64,000 bases of DNA from Mycolicibacterium sp. S2-37 (GTDB lineage Bacteria > Actinomycetota > Actinomycetes > Mycobacteriales > Mycobacteriaceae): contig NZ_JAFEVR010000004.1 in assembly GCF_017352375.1 (NCBI RefSeq), forward strand, positions 1,116,001 through 1,180,000. The letters are read 5' to 3'. Positions 9,691 through 20,577 of this stretch are shown here, piece after piece; within the stretch, counting starts at the first letter, position 1, and each line of letters begins with the position of its first letter. The position numbers and the translations under genes are program-made. The notes beneath the pieces were generated by a model. That model had not been told where the DNA came from. It was given only the letters and a program-made list of their open reading frames with translations, and did no database searches.

Positions 9691-11571
9691 ATGACCGCTG
9701 GGGTGTGGCTGCTCATCGCGCTTCCGCTGGCCGGTGCCGTCGTCCTGCTGCTGGCCGGGCGCCGCTCCGACCGGTGGGGCCATCTGCTGGGCACGGCCGC
9801 AGCAGTGGCGTCGTTCGTCGTCGGCGCTGTGCTGTTCGCCGGCATGCTCGGCCGCCCCGCCGAGGACCGCGCCGTGCACGAGGCCCTGTTCTCCTGGGTT
9901 CCGGTCGCCGAATTGCAGGTCGACTTCGGCCTGCAACTCGACCAGTTGTCGATGTGCTTCGTGCTGCTGATCACCGGGGTCGGCTCGCTGATCCACGTGT
10001 ACTCGATCGGGTACATGGCCCACGATCCGGGTCGCCGCCGATTCTTCGCCTACCTCAACCTGTTCCTCGCCGCGATGCTGCTGCTGGTCCTGGCCGACAA
10101 TTACCTCGGGCTCTACATGGGCTGGGAGGGCGTCGGTCTGGCGTCGTATCTGCTGATCGGCTTCTGGTCACACAAGCCGTCGGCGGCCACGGCGGCGAAG
10201 AAGGCGTTCATCGTCAACCGCGTCGGGGACATGGGTCTGGCCATCGCGTTGATGGTCATGTTCGCCACCGTCGGGTCGGTGTCCTTCGCCGGAGTGTTCG
10301 GTGCCGCACCGCGAATCGGCGAGGGCACACTCACCGTGATCGGTCTGCTACTGCTGCTCGGCGCCTGCGGTAAATCCGCGCAGGTGCCGCTGCAATCGTG
10401 GCTGGGCGATGCGATGGAGGGCCCGACGCCGGTGTCAGCGTTGATCCACGCGGCGACGATGGTGACCGCGGGTGTGTACCTGATCGTGCGGTCCGGCCCG
10501 GTCTTTGACCTGGCCCCGACGGCGCAACTCGCCGTCGTCATCGTCGGCACCGTGACGTTGTTGTTCGGTGCGATCGTCGGCTGCGCCAAGGACGACATCA
10601 AGAAGGCGCTGGCCGCGTCCACCATGAGCCAGATCGGCTACATGGTGCTGGCGGCCGGGCTCGGGCCGGCAGGCTATGCGTTCGCGATCATGCACCTGCT
10701 CACCCACGGGTTCTTCAAGGCCGGACTGTTCCTCGGCGCTGGATCGGTGATGCACGCCATGGACGACGAGGTGAACATGCGCCGCTACGGCGGGCTGCGT
10801 AAGGCCCTGCCCATCACGTTCGCCACGTTCGGGCTCGGCTATCTGGCGATCATCGGCATACCACCGCTGGCCGGTTTCTTCTCCAAGGACGGCATCATCG
10901 AGGCCGCGCTGGGCGCCGGTGGGGTCAAGGGATGGGTTCTCGGCGGAGCGGCGATCCTCGGTGCGGGCATCACCGCGTTCTACATGACCCGCGTGATGCT
11001 GATGACCTTCTTCGGTGAGAAGCGTTGGGCACAAGGCGCACATCCGCACGAGGCCCCGGCGGTCATGACCGCACCGATGATCATCCTGGCCATCGGATCG
11101 GTGGCCTCGGGCGGGCTGCTGGCGGTCGGGGGCACGCTGTCGCACTGGCTGGAACCGGTGGTCGGCACCCACGAGGAGGCGCACGCTGTGCCCGTGGTCG
11201 TCGCCACCGCGCTGATCCTCTCGGTCGTGGCGGTCGGCATCGTGATCGCCTACCGCATGTACGCGACCCGCGAGGTGCCCGCCGACGTTCCCGCCGGTTC
11301 GACGCTCACGGTCGCCGCCCGCCGCGACCTCTACGGCGATGCGCTCAACGAGGCCGTCTTCATGCGGCCCGGCCTGGCGGTGACGGCGGGCATGGTCAGC
11401 GTCGACGACCGCGCGGTCGACGGCGCCGCCACCGGTCTGGCCGCGCTGGTGGCCCGTGCATCGGGCGGGTTGCGCGGTCTGCAAACCGGATTCGCGCGCT
11501 CCTACGCGCTGGGCATGCTCGGCGGCGCGGCGCTCATCGTGGCGGCGATCCTGGTGGTGAACCTGTGGTGA
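9691..11571 (+). CDS. nuoL: NADH-quinone oxidoreductase subunit L
   Basis: The largest antiporter-like proton-pumping subunit of complex I, at the distal end of the membrane arm. The 626-residue product has about 14-16 helices with the canonical residues in [19 protein letters not shown] (helix-5 Glu), [31 protein letters not shown] (pump lysine and histidine region) and [18 protein letters not shown]. The C-terminal part includes the lateral helix region. It starts 7 bases after the second mini-ORF stop, with AGAAGG from the repeat about 14 bases upstream as the nearest ribosome-binding site. Confidence 0.96.
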   Translation: MTAGVWLLIALPLAGAVVLLLAGRRSDRWGHLLGTAAAVASFVVGAVLFAGMLGRPAEDRAVHEALFSWVPVAELQVDFGLQLDQLSMCFVLLITGVGSLIHVYSIGYMAHDPGRRRFFAYLNLFLAAMLLLVLADNYLGLYMGWEGVGLASYLLIGFWSHKPSAATAAKKAFIVNRVGDMGLAIALMVMFATVGSVSFAGVFGAAPRIGEGTLTVIGLLLLLGACGKSAQVPLQSWLGDAMEGPTPVSALIHAATMVTAGVYLIVRSGPVFDLAPTAQLAVVIVGTVTLLFGAIVGCAKDDIKKALAASTMSQIGYMVLAAGLGPAGYAFAIMHLLTHGFFKAGLFLGAGSVMHAMDDEVNMRRYGGLRKALPITFATFGLGYLAIIGIPPLAGFFSKDGIIEAALGAGGVKGWVLGGAAILGAGITAFYMTRVMLMTFFGEKRWAQGAHPHEAPAVMTAPMIILAIGSVASGGLLAVGGTLSHWLEPVVGTHEEAHAVPVVVATALILSVVAVGIVIAYRMYATREVPADVPAGSTLTVAARRDLYGDALNEAVFMRPGLAVTAGMVSVDDRAVDGAATGLAALVARASGGLRGLQTGFARSYALGMLGGAALIVAAILVVNLW

Positions 11572-13127
11572 TTCCCTGGCTGAGCGTGCTGTGGGCGGCG
11601 CCGATCGTCGGCGCCGGCGTGGTGATGCTGGTGCCCCGGCGTGCGCTGGCGAAGTGGGTGGCGCTGGCGGTGTCGCTGCTCGCGCTGGCGGTCACCGCGG
11701 TCATCGCCGTCGGCTTCGACCCCGGTGGTGAGCAGTATCAGTTCGTCGAATCCCGGCGCTGGATACCGTCCTTCGGCACCGGGTACATCCTGGGTGTCGA
11801 CGGTATCGCCCTGGCGCTGATCGTACTGACCGCCGTGCTGGTCCCGCTGCTCATCGTCGCAGGGTGGAACGACGCCGACAACGCACCGCAGCGCCGATCG
11901 GTGCACACCTACCTCGCGCTGACGCTGGCGGTCGAGGGCATGGTGTTCATGTCGTTGGTGGCCCTGGACATCCTGCTGTTCTACGTGTTCTTCGAAGCCA
12001 TGCTCATTCCGATGTACTTCCTCATCGGTGGCTTCGGGATGGGAACTGATCGTGCAGCCTCGTCGAGGGCGGCGGTGAAGTTCCTGCTGTACAACCTGTT
12101 CGGCGGCCTGATCATGCTGGCCGCGGTCATCGGGCTGTACGTCACCACCGCGGGCAGCGACGCCTTCGACAGCGGGACCTTCGATTTCCGGGCGATCGTG
12201 GCTGCCGTGGCGAGCGGTGACTTCGTGGTGAACCCTGCGGTGCTCAACCTCATGTTCGCCGGTTTCATGTTCGCTTTCGCGGTGAAGGCGCCGCTGTGGC
12301 CGCTGCACCGGTGGCTGCCCGACGCCGCTGTCGAGGCCACGCCCGCCAGCGCCGTGCTGATGATGGCGATTATGGACAAGGTCGGCACGTTCGGCATGCT
12401 GCGCTACTGCCTGCAGTTGTTCCCCGACGCCGCAACGCTGTTCCGACCGCTGATCATCACGCTGGCGGTGATCGGGATCGTCTACGGAGCGGTGGTCGCG
12501 ATCGGGCAGACCGACGTGATGCGGTTGATCGCCTATACGTCGATCTCGCACTTCGGGTTCATCATTCTCGGCATCTTCGTCATGACCAGTCAGGGGCAGT
12601 CCGGTTCGGCGCTGTACATGGTCAACCACGGCATCTCGACCGCGGCCCTGTTCCTCATCGCGGGTTTCCTGGTGTCGCGGCGTGGTTCGCGTCTGATCGC
12701 GTCCTACGGCGGCGTGCAGAAGGTGGCGCCCGTACTGGCCGGCACCTTCCTGGTCGCGGGTCTGGCGACATTGTCCCTGCCCGGCCTGGCGCCGTTCATC
12801 AGCGAATTCCTGGTGCTCATCGGCACGTTCACCCGGTATCCGGTGGTGGCGGTGCTGGCGGCCACCGCCCTGGTGCTCTCCGCGGTCTATGTGCTGTGGA
12901 TGTACCAGCGGATGATGACGGGTCCGGTGACCGACGGTAACGAACGCCTGCGCGACCTGGTGCCACGTGAACTCGCGGTGGTCACACCGCTCATCGCGCT
13001 CCTGCTGGTGCTGGGTGTCTACCCGAAACCGGTACTCGACGTGATCGACCCGGCCGTCGGCCACACGCTGACGACGATCAACCAACCCGATCCGGCGCCG
13101 ACGCTGGCAGAAGGGGCAGCGCCGTGA
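11568..13127 (+). CDS. nuoM: NADH-quinone oxidoreductase subunit M
   Basis: Antiporter-like membrane subunit, 519 residues with about 14 predicted helices. Family landmarks are [17 protein letters not shown] (conserved glutamate of helix 5), [29 protein letters not shown] (pump lysine) and [18 protein letters not shown]. The GTG at 11568 overlaps the nuoL TGA; the long upstream in-frame extension lies in antisense-like shadow of nuoL and was discarded. It overlaps nuoN by four bases. Confidence 0.96.
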   Translation: MIPWLSVLWAAPIVGAGVVMLVPRRALAKWVALAVSLLALAVTAVIAVGFDPGGEQYQFVESRRWIPSFGTGYILGVDGIALALIVLTAVLVPLLIVAGWNDADNAPQRRSVHTYLALTLAVEGMVFMSLVALDILLFYVFFEAMLIPMYFLIGGFGMGTDRAASSRAAVKFLLYNLFGGLIMLAAVIGLYVTTAGSDAFDSGTFDFRAIVAAVASGDFVVNPAVLNLMFAGFMFAFAVKAPLWPLHRWLPDAAVEATPASAVLMMAIMDKVGTFGMLRYCLQLFPDAATLFRPLIITLAVIGIVYGAVVAIGQTDVMRLIAYTSISHFGFIILGIFVMTSQGQSGSALYMVNHGISTAALFLIAGFLVSRRGSRLIASYGGVQKVAPVLAGTFLVAGLATLSLPGLAPFISEFLVLIGTFTRYPVVAVLAATALVLSAVYVLWMYQRMMTGPVTDGNERLRDLVPRELAVVTPLIALLLVLGVYPKPVLDVIDPAVGHTLTTINQPDPAPTLAEGAAP

Positions 13128-14698
13128 TTCCCACTCCCACCGTCGAATACGGCCTGATCGCCCCCATGCTGATCGTGGTGGGCGCCGCGATCGCCGGTGT
13201 GCTCATCGAGGCTTTTCTGCCCAGACGCAGCCGCTACGCGGCACAGCTGGCGCTCGCTCTCGGCGCGACGGCGGCCGCCCTCGGGGCCGTCATCGTGGTG
13301 AGCAGGCAGCTGTCCGAGGAGCTCGGCCGGTCCGCCGTGATGGGTTCGGTGGTCATCGACCGGCCGGCCCTGTTCCTGCAGGGCACCATCCTGCTCGTCG
13401 CCGTCCTCGGCATCCTGCTCATCGCGGAGCGGCGCATTCCGGTCGGCGCCGAGAACGCCGACGCTGCAGGAGGGCTCGACGCGTTCACCCCCCAGGCCTC
13501 GGCGGTGCCCGGCAGCGTCGCCGAAAAGGTGGCCACCCGCGCCGGGGTGGCGCAGACCGAGGTGTTCCCGCTGACGATGTTCGCCGTGGCGGGCATGCTG
13601 CTGTTCCCCGCCGCCGACGATCTGCTCACCATGTTCATCGCGCTCGAGGTACTTTCGCTGCCGCTGTACCTGCTGTGCGGGCTGGCCCGCCGTCGGCGCC
13701 TGCTCTCCCAGGAGGCCGCGCTCAAGTACTTCCTGCTCGGCGCGTTCTCCTCGGCGATCTTCCTCTACGGCGTCGCGATGCTGTACGGCTACGCGGGAAC
13801 ATTCGACCTGCGTGGCATCGCCGCCGTCGTCGCCGACGGCACCGGCACCACCTCGCTCGCGCTGATCGGCACGGGCCTCGTCCTGGTCGGGGTGTTGTTC
13901 AAGGTCGGGGCGGCGCCGTTCCACTCGTGGATCCCCGACGTCTACCAGGGCGCCCCGACCCCGGTCACCGCGTTCATGGCCGCGGCCACCAAGATCGCGG
14001 CGTTCGGCGCGCTGCTACGGATCTTCTATGTGGCGCTGCCCGAACTGCGGGACGATTGGGGGCCGGTGCTGTGGGCGGTCGCGATCCTGACGATGGTCGT
14101 CGGCACCGTGACGGCGGTGACCCAGACCGACGTGAAACGCATGCTGGCCTATTCGGCGATCGCCCACTCCGGGTTCATCCTCGTCGGCGTGACCGCCGAG
14201 AACCGGGCCGGTTTGTCGTCGGTCCTGTTCTATCTGTTCGCCTACGGCTTCTCCACAGTCGGGGCTTTCGCGGTGGTCGGCCTCATCCGCAACGCCGACG
14301 GGGAGGAGGACACGGCCATGGCCCGTTGGGCGGGCCTCGGCAGGCGCAATCCCCTTGTCGGGGTGGTCTTCTCGCTATTCCTCCTGGCCTTCGCCGGGAT
14401 TCCGCTGACCAGCGGGTTCGTCAGCAAGTTCGCGGTGTTCAAAGCGGCAGGTGAGGGCGGCGCGATGCCGTTGGTCGTGGTCGGCGTGATCGCCAGCGCG
14501 ATCGCCGCGTACTTCTACGTCCGTGTGATCGTGTTGATGTTCTTCACCGATCCGCCCGACGACGCACCGCAAGTCGTTGCGCCCAGCGGGCTGACCACCG
14601 CCGCCGTCACCGTGACCGCTGCGGTCACGCTGGCGCTCGGGGCGTTACCGCAACCACTACTCGACCTGGCGAACAGCGCGGACCTGTTCCTGCGCTGA
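13124..14698 (+). CDS. nuoN: NADH-quinone oxidoreductase subunit N
   Basis: Third antiporter-like subunit and last gene of the nuo operon (Rv3158-like), 524 residues with about 14 helices. Conserved pieces include MFIALEVLSLPLYLLCGL (helix-5 glutamate), KVGAAPFHSWIPDVYQGAPTPVTAFMAA and QTDVKRMLAYSAIAHSGFILVG. The start is a GTG in the nuoM stop. After its TGA at 14696-14698 there is an 87-base gap with only weak possible hairpins, so a clear terminator of the operon was not identified. Confidence 0.96.
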   Translation: MIPTPTVEYGLIAPMLIVVGAAIAGVLIEAFLPRRSRYAAQLALALGATAAALGAVIVVSRQLSEELGRSAVMGSVVIDRPALFLQGTILLVAVLGILLIAERRIPVGAENADAAGGLDAFTPQASAVPGSVAEKVATRAGVAQTEVFPLTMFAVAGMLLFPAADDLLTMFIALEVLSLPLYLLCGLARRRRLLSQEAALKYFLLGAFSSAIFLYGVAMLYGYAGTFDLRGIAAVVADGTGTTSLALIGTGLVLVGVLFKVGAAPFHSWIPDVYQGAPTPVTAFMAAATKIAAFGALLRIFYVALPELRDDWGPVLWAVAILTMVVGTVTAVTQTDVKRMLAYSAIAHSGFILVGVTAENRAGLSSVLFYLFAYGFSTVGAFAVVGLIRNADGEEDTAMARWAGLGRRNPLVGVVFSLFLLAFAGIPLTSGFVSKFAVFKAAGEGGAMPLVVVGVIASAIAAYFYVRVIVLMFFTDPPDDAPQVVAPSGLTTAAVTVTAAVTLALGALPQPLLDLANSADLFLR

Positions 14699-14785
14699 GG
14701 CTTCTGTTCGCCCAAACGAACAAACGGGCGCAAAAGGGCGAGTGGATGCGGGCGAAACGTCGATCTCGGCGAGAGGATAGGCACC

Positions 14786-15556
14786 ATGACACTCGTCCAG
14801 GTGGCAGACGTCGACCACGTCCGCCTGCTGACCATGAACCGGCCCGAGGCACGCAACGCGCTCAGCCGTGACCTCATCCGAGCGCTCTACACGGAATTGG
14901 ACAGGGCCGATGGCGAGGGGTCGGTGCACGCGGTGGTGCTCACCGGCGCCGACCCGGCGTTCTGCGCGGGGGTGGACCTCAAGGAGGCCGCCCGCGACGG
15001 TTCCGACTACTTCGCCGAGTTCCAGTCGCAGAGCTGCATCACCCGCGTCGCCGAGATGCGCACGCCGATCATCGGTGCGATCAACGGTGCGGTGTTCACC
15101 GGTGGCCTCGAGATGGCCCTGGGGTGCGACTTCTTGATCGCATCGCAGCGCGCGGTGTTCGCCGACACCCACGCCCGCGTGGGCATCCTGCCCGGCGGCG
15201 GGATGACGGCGCGGCTGCCGCAGGTCGTCGGCGCGGCGATGGCGCGGCGACTGTCGATGACCGGCGAGGTGATCGACGCCGAGCGGGCGGAGCGGATCGG
15301 TATGGTGACCGAGGTCGTCGCGCACGAGCGGTTGCTCGACCGCGCCATCGAATTGGCCGCCCAGGTCGCCGAGGTGCCCGCCGCGACGATGGCGGGGCTC
15401 AAGCAGATCTACACGCGCGGTAGCGATCCGGTGATCTCCCCCGCCCTGGCCGCCGAGCAGGACGTCGCCGGATCACAGGCCCGCGACTTCGCCGGGCTCT
15501 CTTCGCGTTTCCAGGATGTGACCGCCCGCAACCGGGCGCAGATCGTATCCGACTGA
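14786..15556 (+). CDS. Enoyl-CoA hydratase/isomerase family protein
   Basis: A 256-residue crotonase-fold protein that would act on a CoA thioester in the cytoplasm. The oxyanion-hole segments are seen as ADPAFCAGVDLKE (about residue 60) and INGAVFTGGLEMALGCD (about residue 98-112), the latter holding one of the two glutamates of true hydratases. At the place of the second catalytic glutamate the sequence reads DTHARVGILPGGG, a His/Ala context, so hydratase activity is uncertain and it may be an isomerase or a divergent paralog. GAGAGGATAG precedes the ATG. It is separated from nuoN by 87 bases and may have its own promoter. Confidence 0.85.
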   Translation: MTLVQVADVDHVRLLTMNRPEARNALSRDLIRALYTELDRADGEGSVHAVVLTGADPAFCAGVDLKEAARDGSDYFAEFQSQSCITRVAEMRTPIIGAINGAVFTGGLEMALGCDFLIASQRAVFADTHARVGILPGGGMTARLPQVVGAAMARRLSMTGEVIDAERAERIGMVTEVVAHERLLDRAIELAAQVAEVPAATMAGLKQIYTRGSDPVISPALAAEQDVAGSQARDFAGLSSRFQDVTARNRAQIVSD

Positions 15557-15558
15557 GG

Positions 15559-16368
15559 TCAGCCGGCGCGCGTCGCCACCTGAGGCGCCGCCTGAGCGAA
15601 CCAGCGGCCGTTGCTGGTGGTGATCGTGATGGGGTGGTCGAAGCACTCGCTGATGGCCTCGGAGGTGAGGACATCAGCGGCCGATCCCTGGGCGATGATC
15701 CCGCCCGCACGCAACAACAGCGCATGCGACGTCGTCGACGGGATCTCCTCGATGTGGTGGGTGACCAGGACCGTCGCCAGCTGCGGATCGGTGTCACGCA
15801 ACCCGTCCATCGCGGCCAGGAGCTGTTCGCGCGCAGCCAGATCCAGGCCAGTGGCCGGTTCGTCGAGGATGAGCAGGTGCGGTTGGCCGATCAGCGCGCG
15901 GGCGATCAGCGTGCGTCCGCGCTCCCCCTGGGACATCACCTGCCACGGCGTCTCTGCACGATCAGACAGACCCAGGGAGGTCATCAGCTCTTCGGCACGA
16001 TGGACCTGTTCGTCCGACGGTGCCCAGCGGGGCACGAAATCGGGCGTGTTCGTCAGTCCGGTCAGCACCACCTGGCGCGCGGTCAGCGGGGTGTCGACGC
16101 GGTGGCGGGGGTTGACGTGGCCGATGTGGGTGCGCAGTTCCCGCATGTCGACGCGGCCCAGTCGGTGGCCGAGGACGTGCACGGTTCCGGTCGTGGGGTG
16201 GGCGATTGCACCGAACAGGTTGAGCAGGGTGCTCTTTCCCGCTCCGTTCGGACCCAGCACGACCCAGCTCTGGCCGGCCTCGATCGTCACCGTGACGTCA
16301 TAGAGCAGATTGCGTCCGCCGCGGACGAAAGAGATGTCTTCGGCACGCAACAACACCGGGTGGGGCAC
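15559..16368 (-). CDS. ABC transporter ATP-binding protein
   Basis: A 269-residue cytoplasmic ATPase of the ABC superfamily. Walker A is GPNGAGKST (about residue 39), the signature motif is the variant MSQGERGRTLIARAL, Walker B is LLILDEPATGLD and the switch histidine is in VLVTHH. No permease gene is adjacent, so the substrate is unknown; similar stand-alone ATPases are widespread in mycobacteria. The GTG start at 16368 lies two bases from the upstream deacetylase stop, with CAGGAGG overlapping that gene's 3' end, so the two form an operon. Its stop is two bases from the convergent hydratase stop. Confidence 0.85.
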   Translation of the reverse strand: MPHPVLLRAEDISFVRGGRNLLYDVTVTIEAGQSWVVLGPNGAGKSTLLNLFGAIAHPTTGTVHVLGHRLGRVDMRELRTHIGHVNPRHRVDTPLTARQVVLTGLTNTPDFVPRWAPSDEQVHRAEELMTSLGLSDRAETPWQVMSQGERGRTLIARALIGQPHLLILDEPATGLDLAAREQLLAAMDGLRDTDPQLATVLVTHHIEEIPSTTSHALLLRAGGIIAQGSAADVLTSEAISECFDHPITITTSNGRWFAQAAPQVATRAG

Positions 16369-16370
16369 CG

Positions 16371-17051
16371 CTACCTCCTGGAGCGTACGAGGATGAATTC
16401 CACGGTCGGCCGATTTCCGAACTCCGGCCGCGGGGGTGTGGTCTCGGCCACTTGCCGGCGCGCCTGTTCACGAACCGGGGTGTGCGGGTCGAGCACGCTG
16501 AGGTAACACTCGTGAGCGGCAAGCGATTCCACCGCAACGGCGATGAAGCCGTCGACGGTTTCACCATGGGTCGCGCCGGGCCCGTTTTCGAACAGCCACT
16601 GCGGCGGATCAGGAATCGAGTCGTAAGCCGCGGCGACCCCGGCCGCGAATTCGATGTGGTCGCGCTGGTTCGGTGCACCCGGCGCCCACTCGGGTCCGCT
16701 GTACACGGTGACCACGACATCGGGCGCCACCGCCGTGACGGTGTCGACGATGCGGCGCCGCAGCTCGGGAGTGTCTCGTATCGCGCTGTCGGGGAAGTCC
16801 CAGAAGGTGACGTCTCGGACGCCGACGATCGCCGCGGCGCGGCGCTGTTCGCGCTCACGCAGGGGGCCGGCCTCCTCGGCCGGCATGCCGGCGATGCCGA
16901 CCTCACCCCGCGACGCCAGCGCATAGTGCACGGCGCGACCCTCGGCGGTCCACTTGGCGACGGCGGCGCCGATGCCGTACTCCGGGTCGTCGGGATGCGG
17001 CACCAGAACCAACGCGGTCCGCCACGCCGACGGGAAGGGTTCGAGCGTCAC
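16371..17051 (-). CDS. PIG-L family N-acetylglucosaminyl-type deacetylase
   Basis: A 226-residue zinc-dependent deacetylase of the LmbE/PIG-L fold, related to MshB and Mca of mycothiol metabolism. The metal and catalytic motif PHPDD is at about residue 18 (LVLVPHPDDPEYG) and the second histidine region is seen as NQRDHIEFAAGV near residue 130. The true substrate cannot be told: the protein is shorter than MshB and lacks neighbours of mycothiol synthesis. It is followed two bases later by the ABC ATPase gene. Upstream is a strong hairpin that probably ends the preceding tetR transcript. Confidence 0.85.
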   Translation of the reverse strand: MTLEPFPSAWRTALVLVPHPDDPEYGIGAAVAKWTAEGRAVHYALASRGEVGIAGMPAEEAGPLREREQRRAAAIVGVRDVTFWDFPDSAIRDTPELRRRIVDTVTAVAPDVVVTVYSGPEWAPGAPNQRDHIEFAAGVAAAYDSIPDPPQWLFENGPGATHGETVDGFIAVAVESLAAHECYLSVLDPHTPVREQARRQVAETTPPRPEFGNRPTVEFILVRSRR

Positions 17052-17092
17052 CGATCCATGGCATCACACCGCGTGGCCGGGATTCGATGGGG

Positions 17093-17141
17093 GCGGGCCT
17101 GTGGTGTGTCCGGGTGGTGGACCGGAGCACCACAGGCCCGC
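17093..17141 (-). terminator. Strong hairpin after the tetR gene
   Basis: Arms GCGGGCCTGTGGTG (17093-17106) and CACCACAGGCCCGC (17128-17141) form a perfect 14-bp stem around a 21-base loop that holds a further 5-bp stem (TCCGG/CCGGA). It lies downstream of the minus-strand tetR (stop at 17210) and before the deacetylase start at 17051. No U-tract follows, as is common for mycobacterial terminators, so termination rather than another role is inferred. Confidence 0.6.
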
Positions 17142-17209
17142 TGAGGCAAAGTTGCACCGCGGCTCTTCAGGGATCCTTGGCGATATCTTGGGATGGTCAC
17201 GCGAGCGGG

Positions 17210-17811
17210 CTACGCGACCACGCCCTGGGTGACGATGGCGCTGGTCTGATCGACCCACGCGTCGTCGAGTTCGAGTCCGGGCCACAACAACATCCGCAGC
17301 ATGGTGGCGCCGCCGATGATCTCGACCAGTCGGTCAGGGTCGACATCCGAGCGCACCTCACCGCGAGTCACCGCGTCGGCGAGTCGGTCGCGCACCGCGG
17401 CGAACACTCCGGTGAACCGCTGCGTCACTCTGGCGTTGAGGTCCGGATCGTCAGCCATGTCGGCGATCAGACCGGGCATACCCGCACGTACCGGAGGGCT
17501 GGTGAACACGTCGCGCGCGGCGGCGATCATCGCCCGGATATCGGCGGCGATATCGCCGGCGGGGCCGGCCAGCGCCGTGGGCGCCGCGGGGAATGCGGCC
17601 TCGTGCACCAGTTCGGCCTTGCTCGACCAGCGGCGGTAGAGCGCGGTCTTGGTGGTACCCGCACGGTGGGCCACGGCGGCCATCGTCAGATTCGAATACC
17701 CGATTTCCACAAGCAGATCCGTCGCGGCCCGCAGTATGGCAGCGTCGATACGCGGATCGCGGGGTCGTCCCGCGGCTGGGGCCTTGTCAACCGAAGACGG
17801 GTCTGCTTTCA

Positions 17812-17812
<1 letters not shown>
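17210..17812 (-). CDS. TetR family transcriptional regulator (Rv3167c-like)
   Basis: A 200-residue repressor-type protein with an N-terminal helix-turn-helix (about residues 20-65: AILRAATDLLVEIGYSNLTMAAVAHRAGTTKTALYRRWSSK) and a helical ligand domain. It is divergent from a phosphotransferase gene, the same arrangement as Rv3167c/Rv3168 in M. tuberculosis. The ATG at 17812 is preferred to an in-frame start at 17863 that would run into the divergent gene. An imperfect palindrome covers the start codon and the divergent promoter region, suggesting autoregulation and control of the neighbouring operon. Confidence 0.88.
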
Positions 17813-18977
<1,165 letters not shown>

Positions 18978-18978
<1 letters not shown>

Positions 18979-20117
18979 TGCTCGGTCCCATGGACGAATT
19001 CCCGGTCCACCAGATCCCGCAGCCCATCGCGTGGCCGGGGTCGTCGGATCGCAATTTCTACGACCGGTCGTACTTCAACGCCCACGACCGCAGCGGGGAC
19101 ATCTTCCTGATCACCGGGATCGGCTATTACCCGAACCTGGGCGTCAAGGACGCCTTCGTCCTGGTGTCGCGGCGCAGCGGCGGTGAGAAAGGACTGCTGG
19201 GCGATACGCACACCGCGGTGCACCTGTCCGACGGAATCGACCAGGACCGGCTGAACCAGCACGTCGGCGCGTACCGCGTCGAGGTCCACGAACCGTTGCG
19301 CCGGGTGCGCATCGTCATGGACGAGACCGAGGGCGTCGCCGTCGACCTCGCCTGGGAGGGATTGTTCGACGTCGTGCAGGAGCAGCCGCACATCCTGCGC
19401 GCCGGCAACCGCGTGACGCTCAACGCGCAGCGATTCGCCCAGGTCGGTTCCTGGAGTGGACGGATCGTGATCGACGGCGAGGAGATCGCGGTCGACCCGC
19501 AGACCTGGATCGGATCCCGTGACCGGTCGTGGGGCATCCGCCCGATCGGCGAGGCCGAGCCCGCAGGCCGTCCCGCCGACCCGCCGTTCGAGGGCATGTG
19601 GTGGCTCTATGTGCCGATGGCTTTCGACGACTTCGCGATCGTGTTGATCATCCAGGAGGAGCCGAACGGGTTCCGCTCCCTCAACGACTGCACCCGGGTA
19701 TGGCGCGACGGGCGCGTCGAGCAGCTGGGCTGGCCGAGGGTGAAGATCCACTACGCCTCCGGCACGCGAATCCCCCACGGTGCCACCATCGAGGCGACCG
19801 CAGCCGACGGGACGCCGCTGCGTTTCGACGTCGAGTCGAAACTTCCGGTGCCGATCCACATCGGCGGCGGATACGGCGGCGACAGCGACTGGGTCCACGG
19901 CGTGTGGAAGGGCGAGAAGTTCGCCGAGCGGCTGAACTACGACCTGTCCGACCCGTCGGTGTCCGGCCGCGCGATGTTCGGCGTCATCGATCACGTCGGT
20001 CGGGCCACCTGCGAGGTCGACGGCCGCACCATCGAGGGCTGGGGCCTGTTCGAACACGGCGCGCTGGGCCGCCACGATCCGTCGGGCTTCACCGACTGGC
20101 TGACGGTGGCCCCATAG
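18978..20117 (+). CDS. Conserved mycobacterial protein, Rv3169-like
   Basis: A 379-residue soluble protein without a recognised catalytic motif. Its length and position directly after the APH-like gene match Rv3169. The sequence is rich in beta-strand-like segments with many Trp, Asp and Gly residues (for example GSRDRSWGIRP near residue 179), reminiscent of lipocalin-like or carotenoid 1,2-hydratase-like beta proteins, but this is only an impression. The ATG at 18978 overlaps the upstream stop and follows GGAGGAGACGCCTG, which rules out the longer upstream reading. Co-regulation by the TetR gene at 17210 is likely. Confidence 0.85.
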
Positions 20118-20169
20118 CGAAGCGGCGGTGCAGCGTCTGCTTCGACACGCCGAGTATGCCGGCGACGAA

Positions 20170-20541
20170 CTACACCGAGATCGCCAGCAGCGCGGATGCG
20201 ACGACGACTTCGACCACGCAGTAGAACCAGTTGGGATAGAGAGTTGTTCGTTCCCCGAACGCCGCGGATGCCACACGGCCGATCGCCATTCCCGCCAGCG
20301 CCACCGCGACGGTGAGCCGGATGCCCGTGGCCACCTGCCCGTCCGCCACGGCCGCGTAGGCGAGCACCCCGGCGATCGCCAGACCGAAGCCGCCGTACAC
20401 CGCGCGCACCTCGGAGCGCGATGTCGCCGTCTCGAGGGTGATACCGAAGGGACGGACGAGTGCAGCGGGCGCCGCGAGCGCATAGCACCCCATCCCGAGG
20501 AAGAACACCGCGACGACGAAGGTCACGGTTGGAACGGCCAC
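20170..20541 (-). CDS. DUF4345-type small membrane protein
   Basis: A 123-residue protein with four hydrophobic helices. The pattern after helix 1, AAPAALVRPFGI, and the following RSEVRAVYGGFGLAIAG are typical of the DUF4345 family of unknown function. The GTG at 20541 is chosen because AGAGGAGG precedes it by five bases; longer readings enter the divergent araC gene. Only 36 bases separate its start from the araC start, so the two promoters must overlap the opposing genes. It may be the target of the AraC protein. Confidence 0.75.
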   Translation of the reverse strand: MAVPTVTFVVAVFFLGMGCYALAAPAALVRPFGITLETATSRSEVRAVYGGFGLAIAGVLAYAAVADGQVATGIRLTVAVALAGMAIGRVASAAFGERTTLYPNWFYCVVEVVVASALLAISV

Positions 20542-20545
20542 GGTA

Positions 20546-20573
20546 GCCTCCTCTGACAAGTGAGCGAGGAGGC
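20546..20573. promoter_or_regulatory. Back-to-back ribosome-binding sites forming an inverted repeat
   Basis: GCCTCCTC (20546-20553) and GAGGAGGC (20566-20573) are perfect 8-base inverted arms with a 12-base spacer. Each arm is the ribosome-binding site of one of the two divergent genes, so any transcript that starts upstream of both arms could fold the Shine-Dalgarno sequence into a stem. Confidence 0.5.
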
Positions 20574-20577
20574 CAGC

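Noticed and set aside
11502..13085. 527-codon open frame on the minus strand opposite nuoM
   Set aside because: Low-complexity His/Arg/Gln/Asp composition is typical of an antisense shadow of a membrane-protein gene; nuoM on the plus strand is certain.
14699..14785. Terminator after nuoN
   Set aside because: Only short stems (GTTCG/CGAAC or CGCCC/GGGCG) are possible and they compete with each other, so no confident terminator is called.
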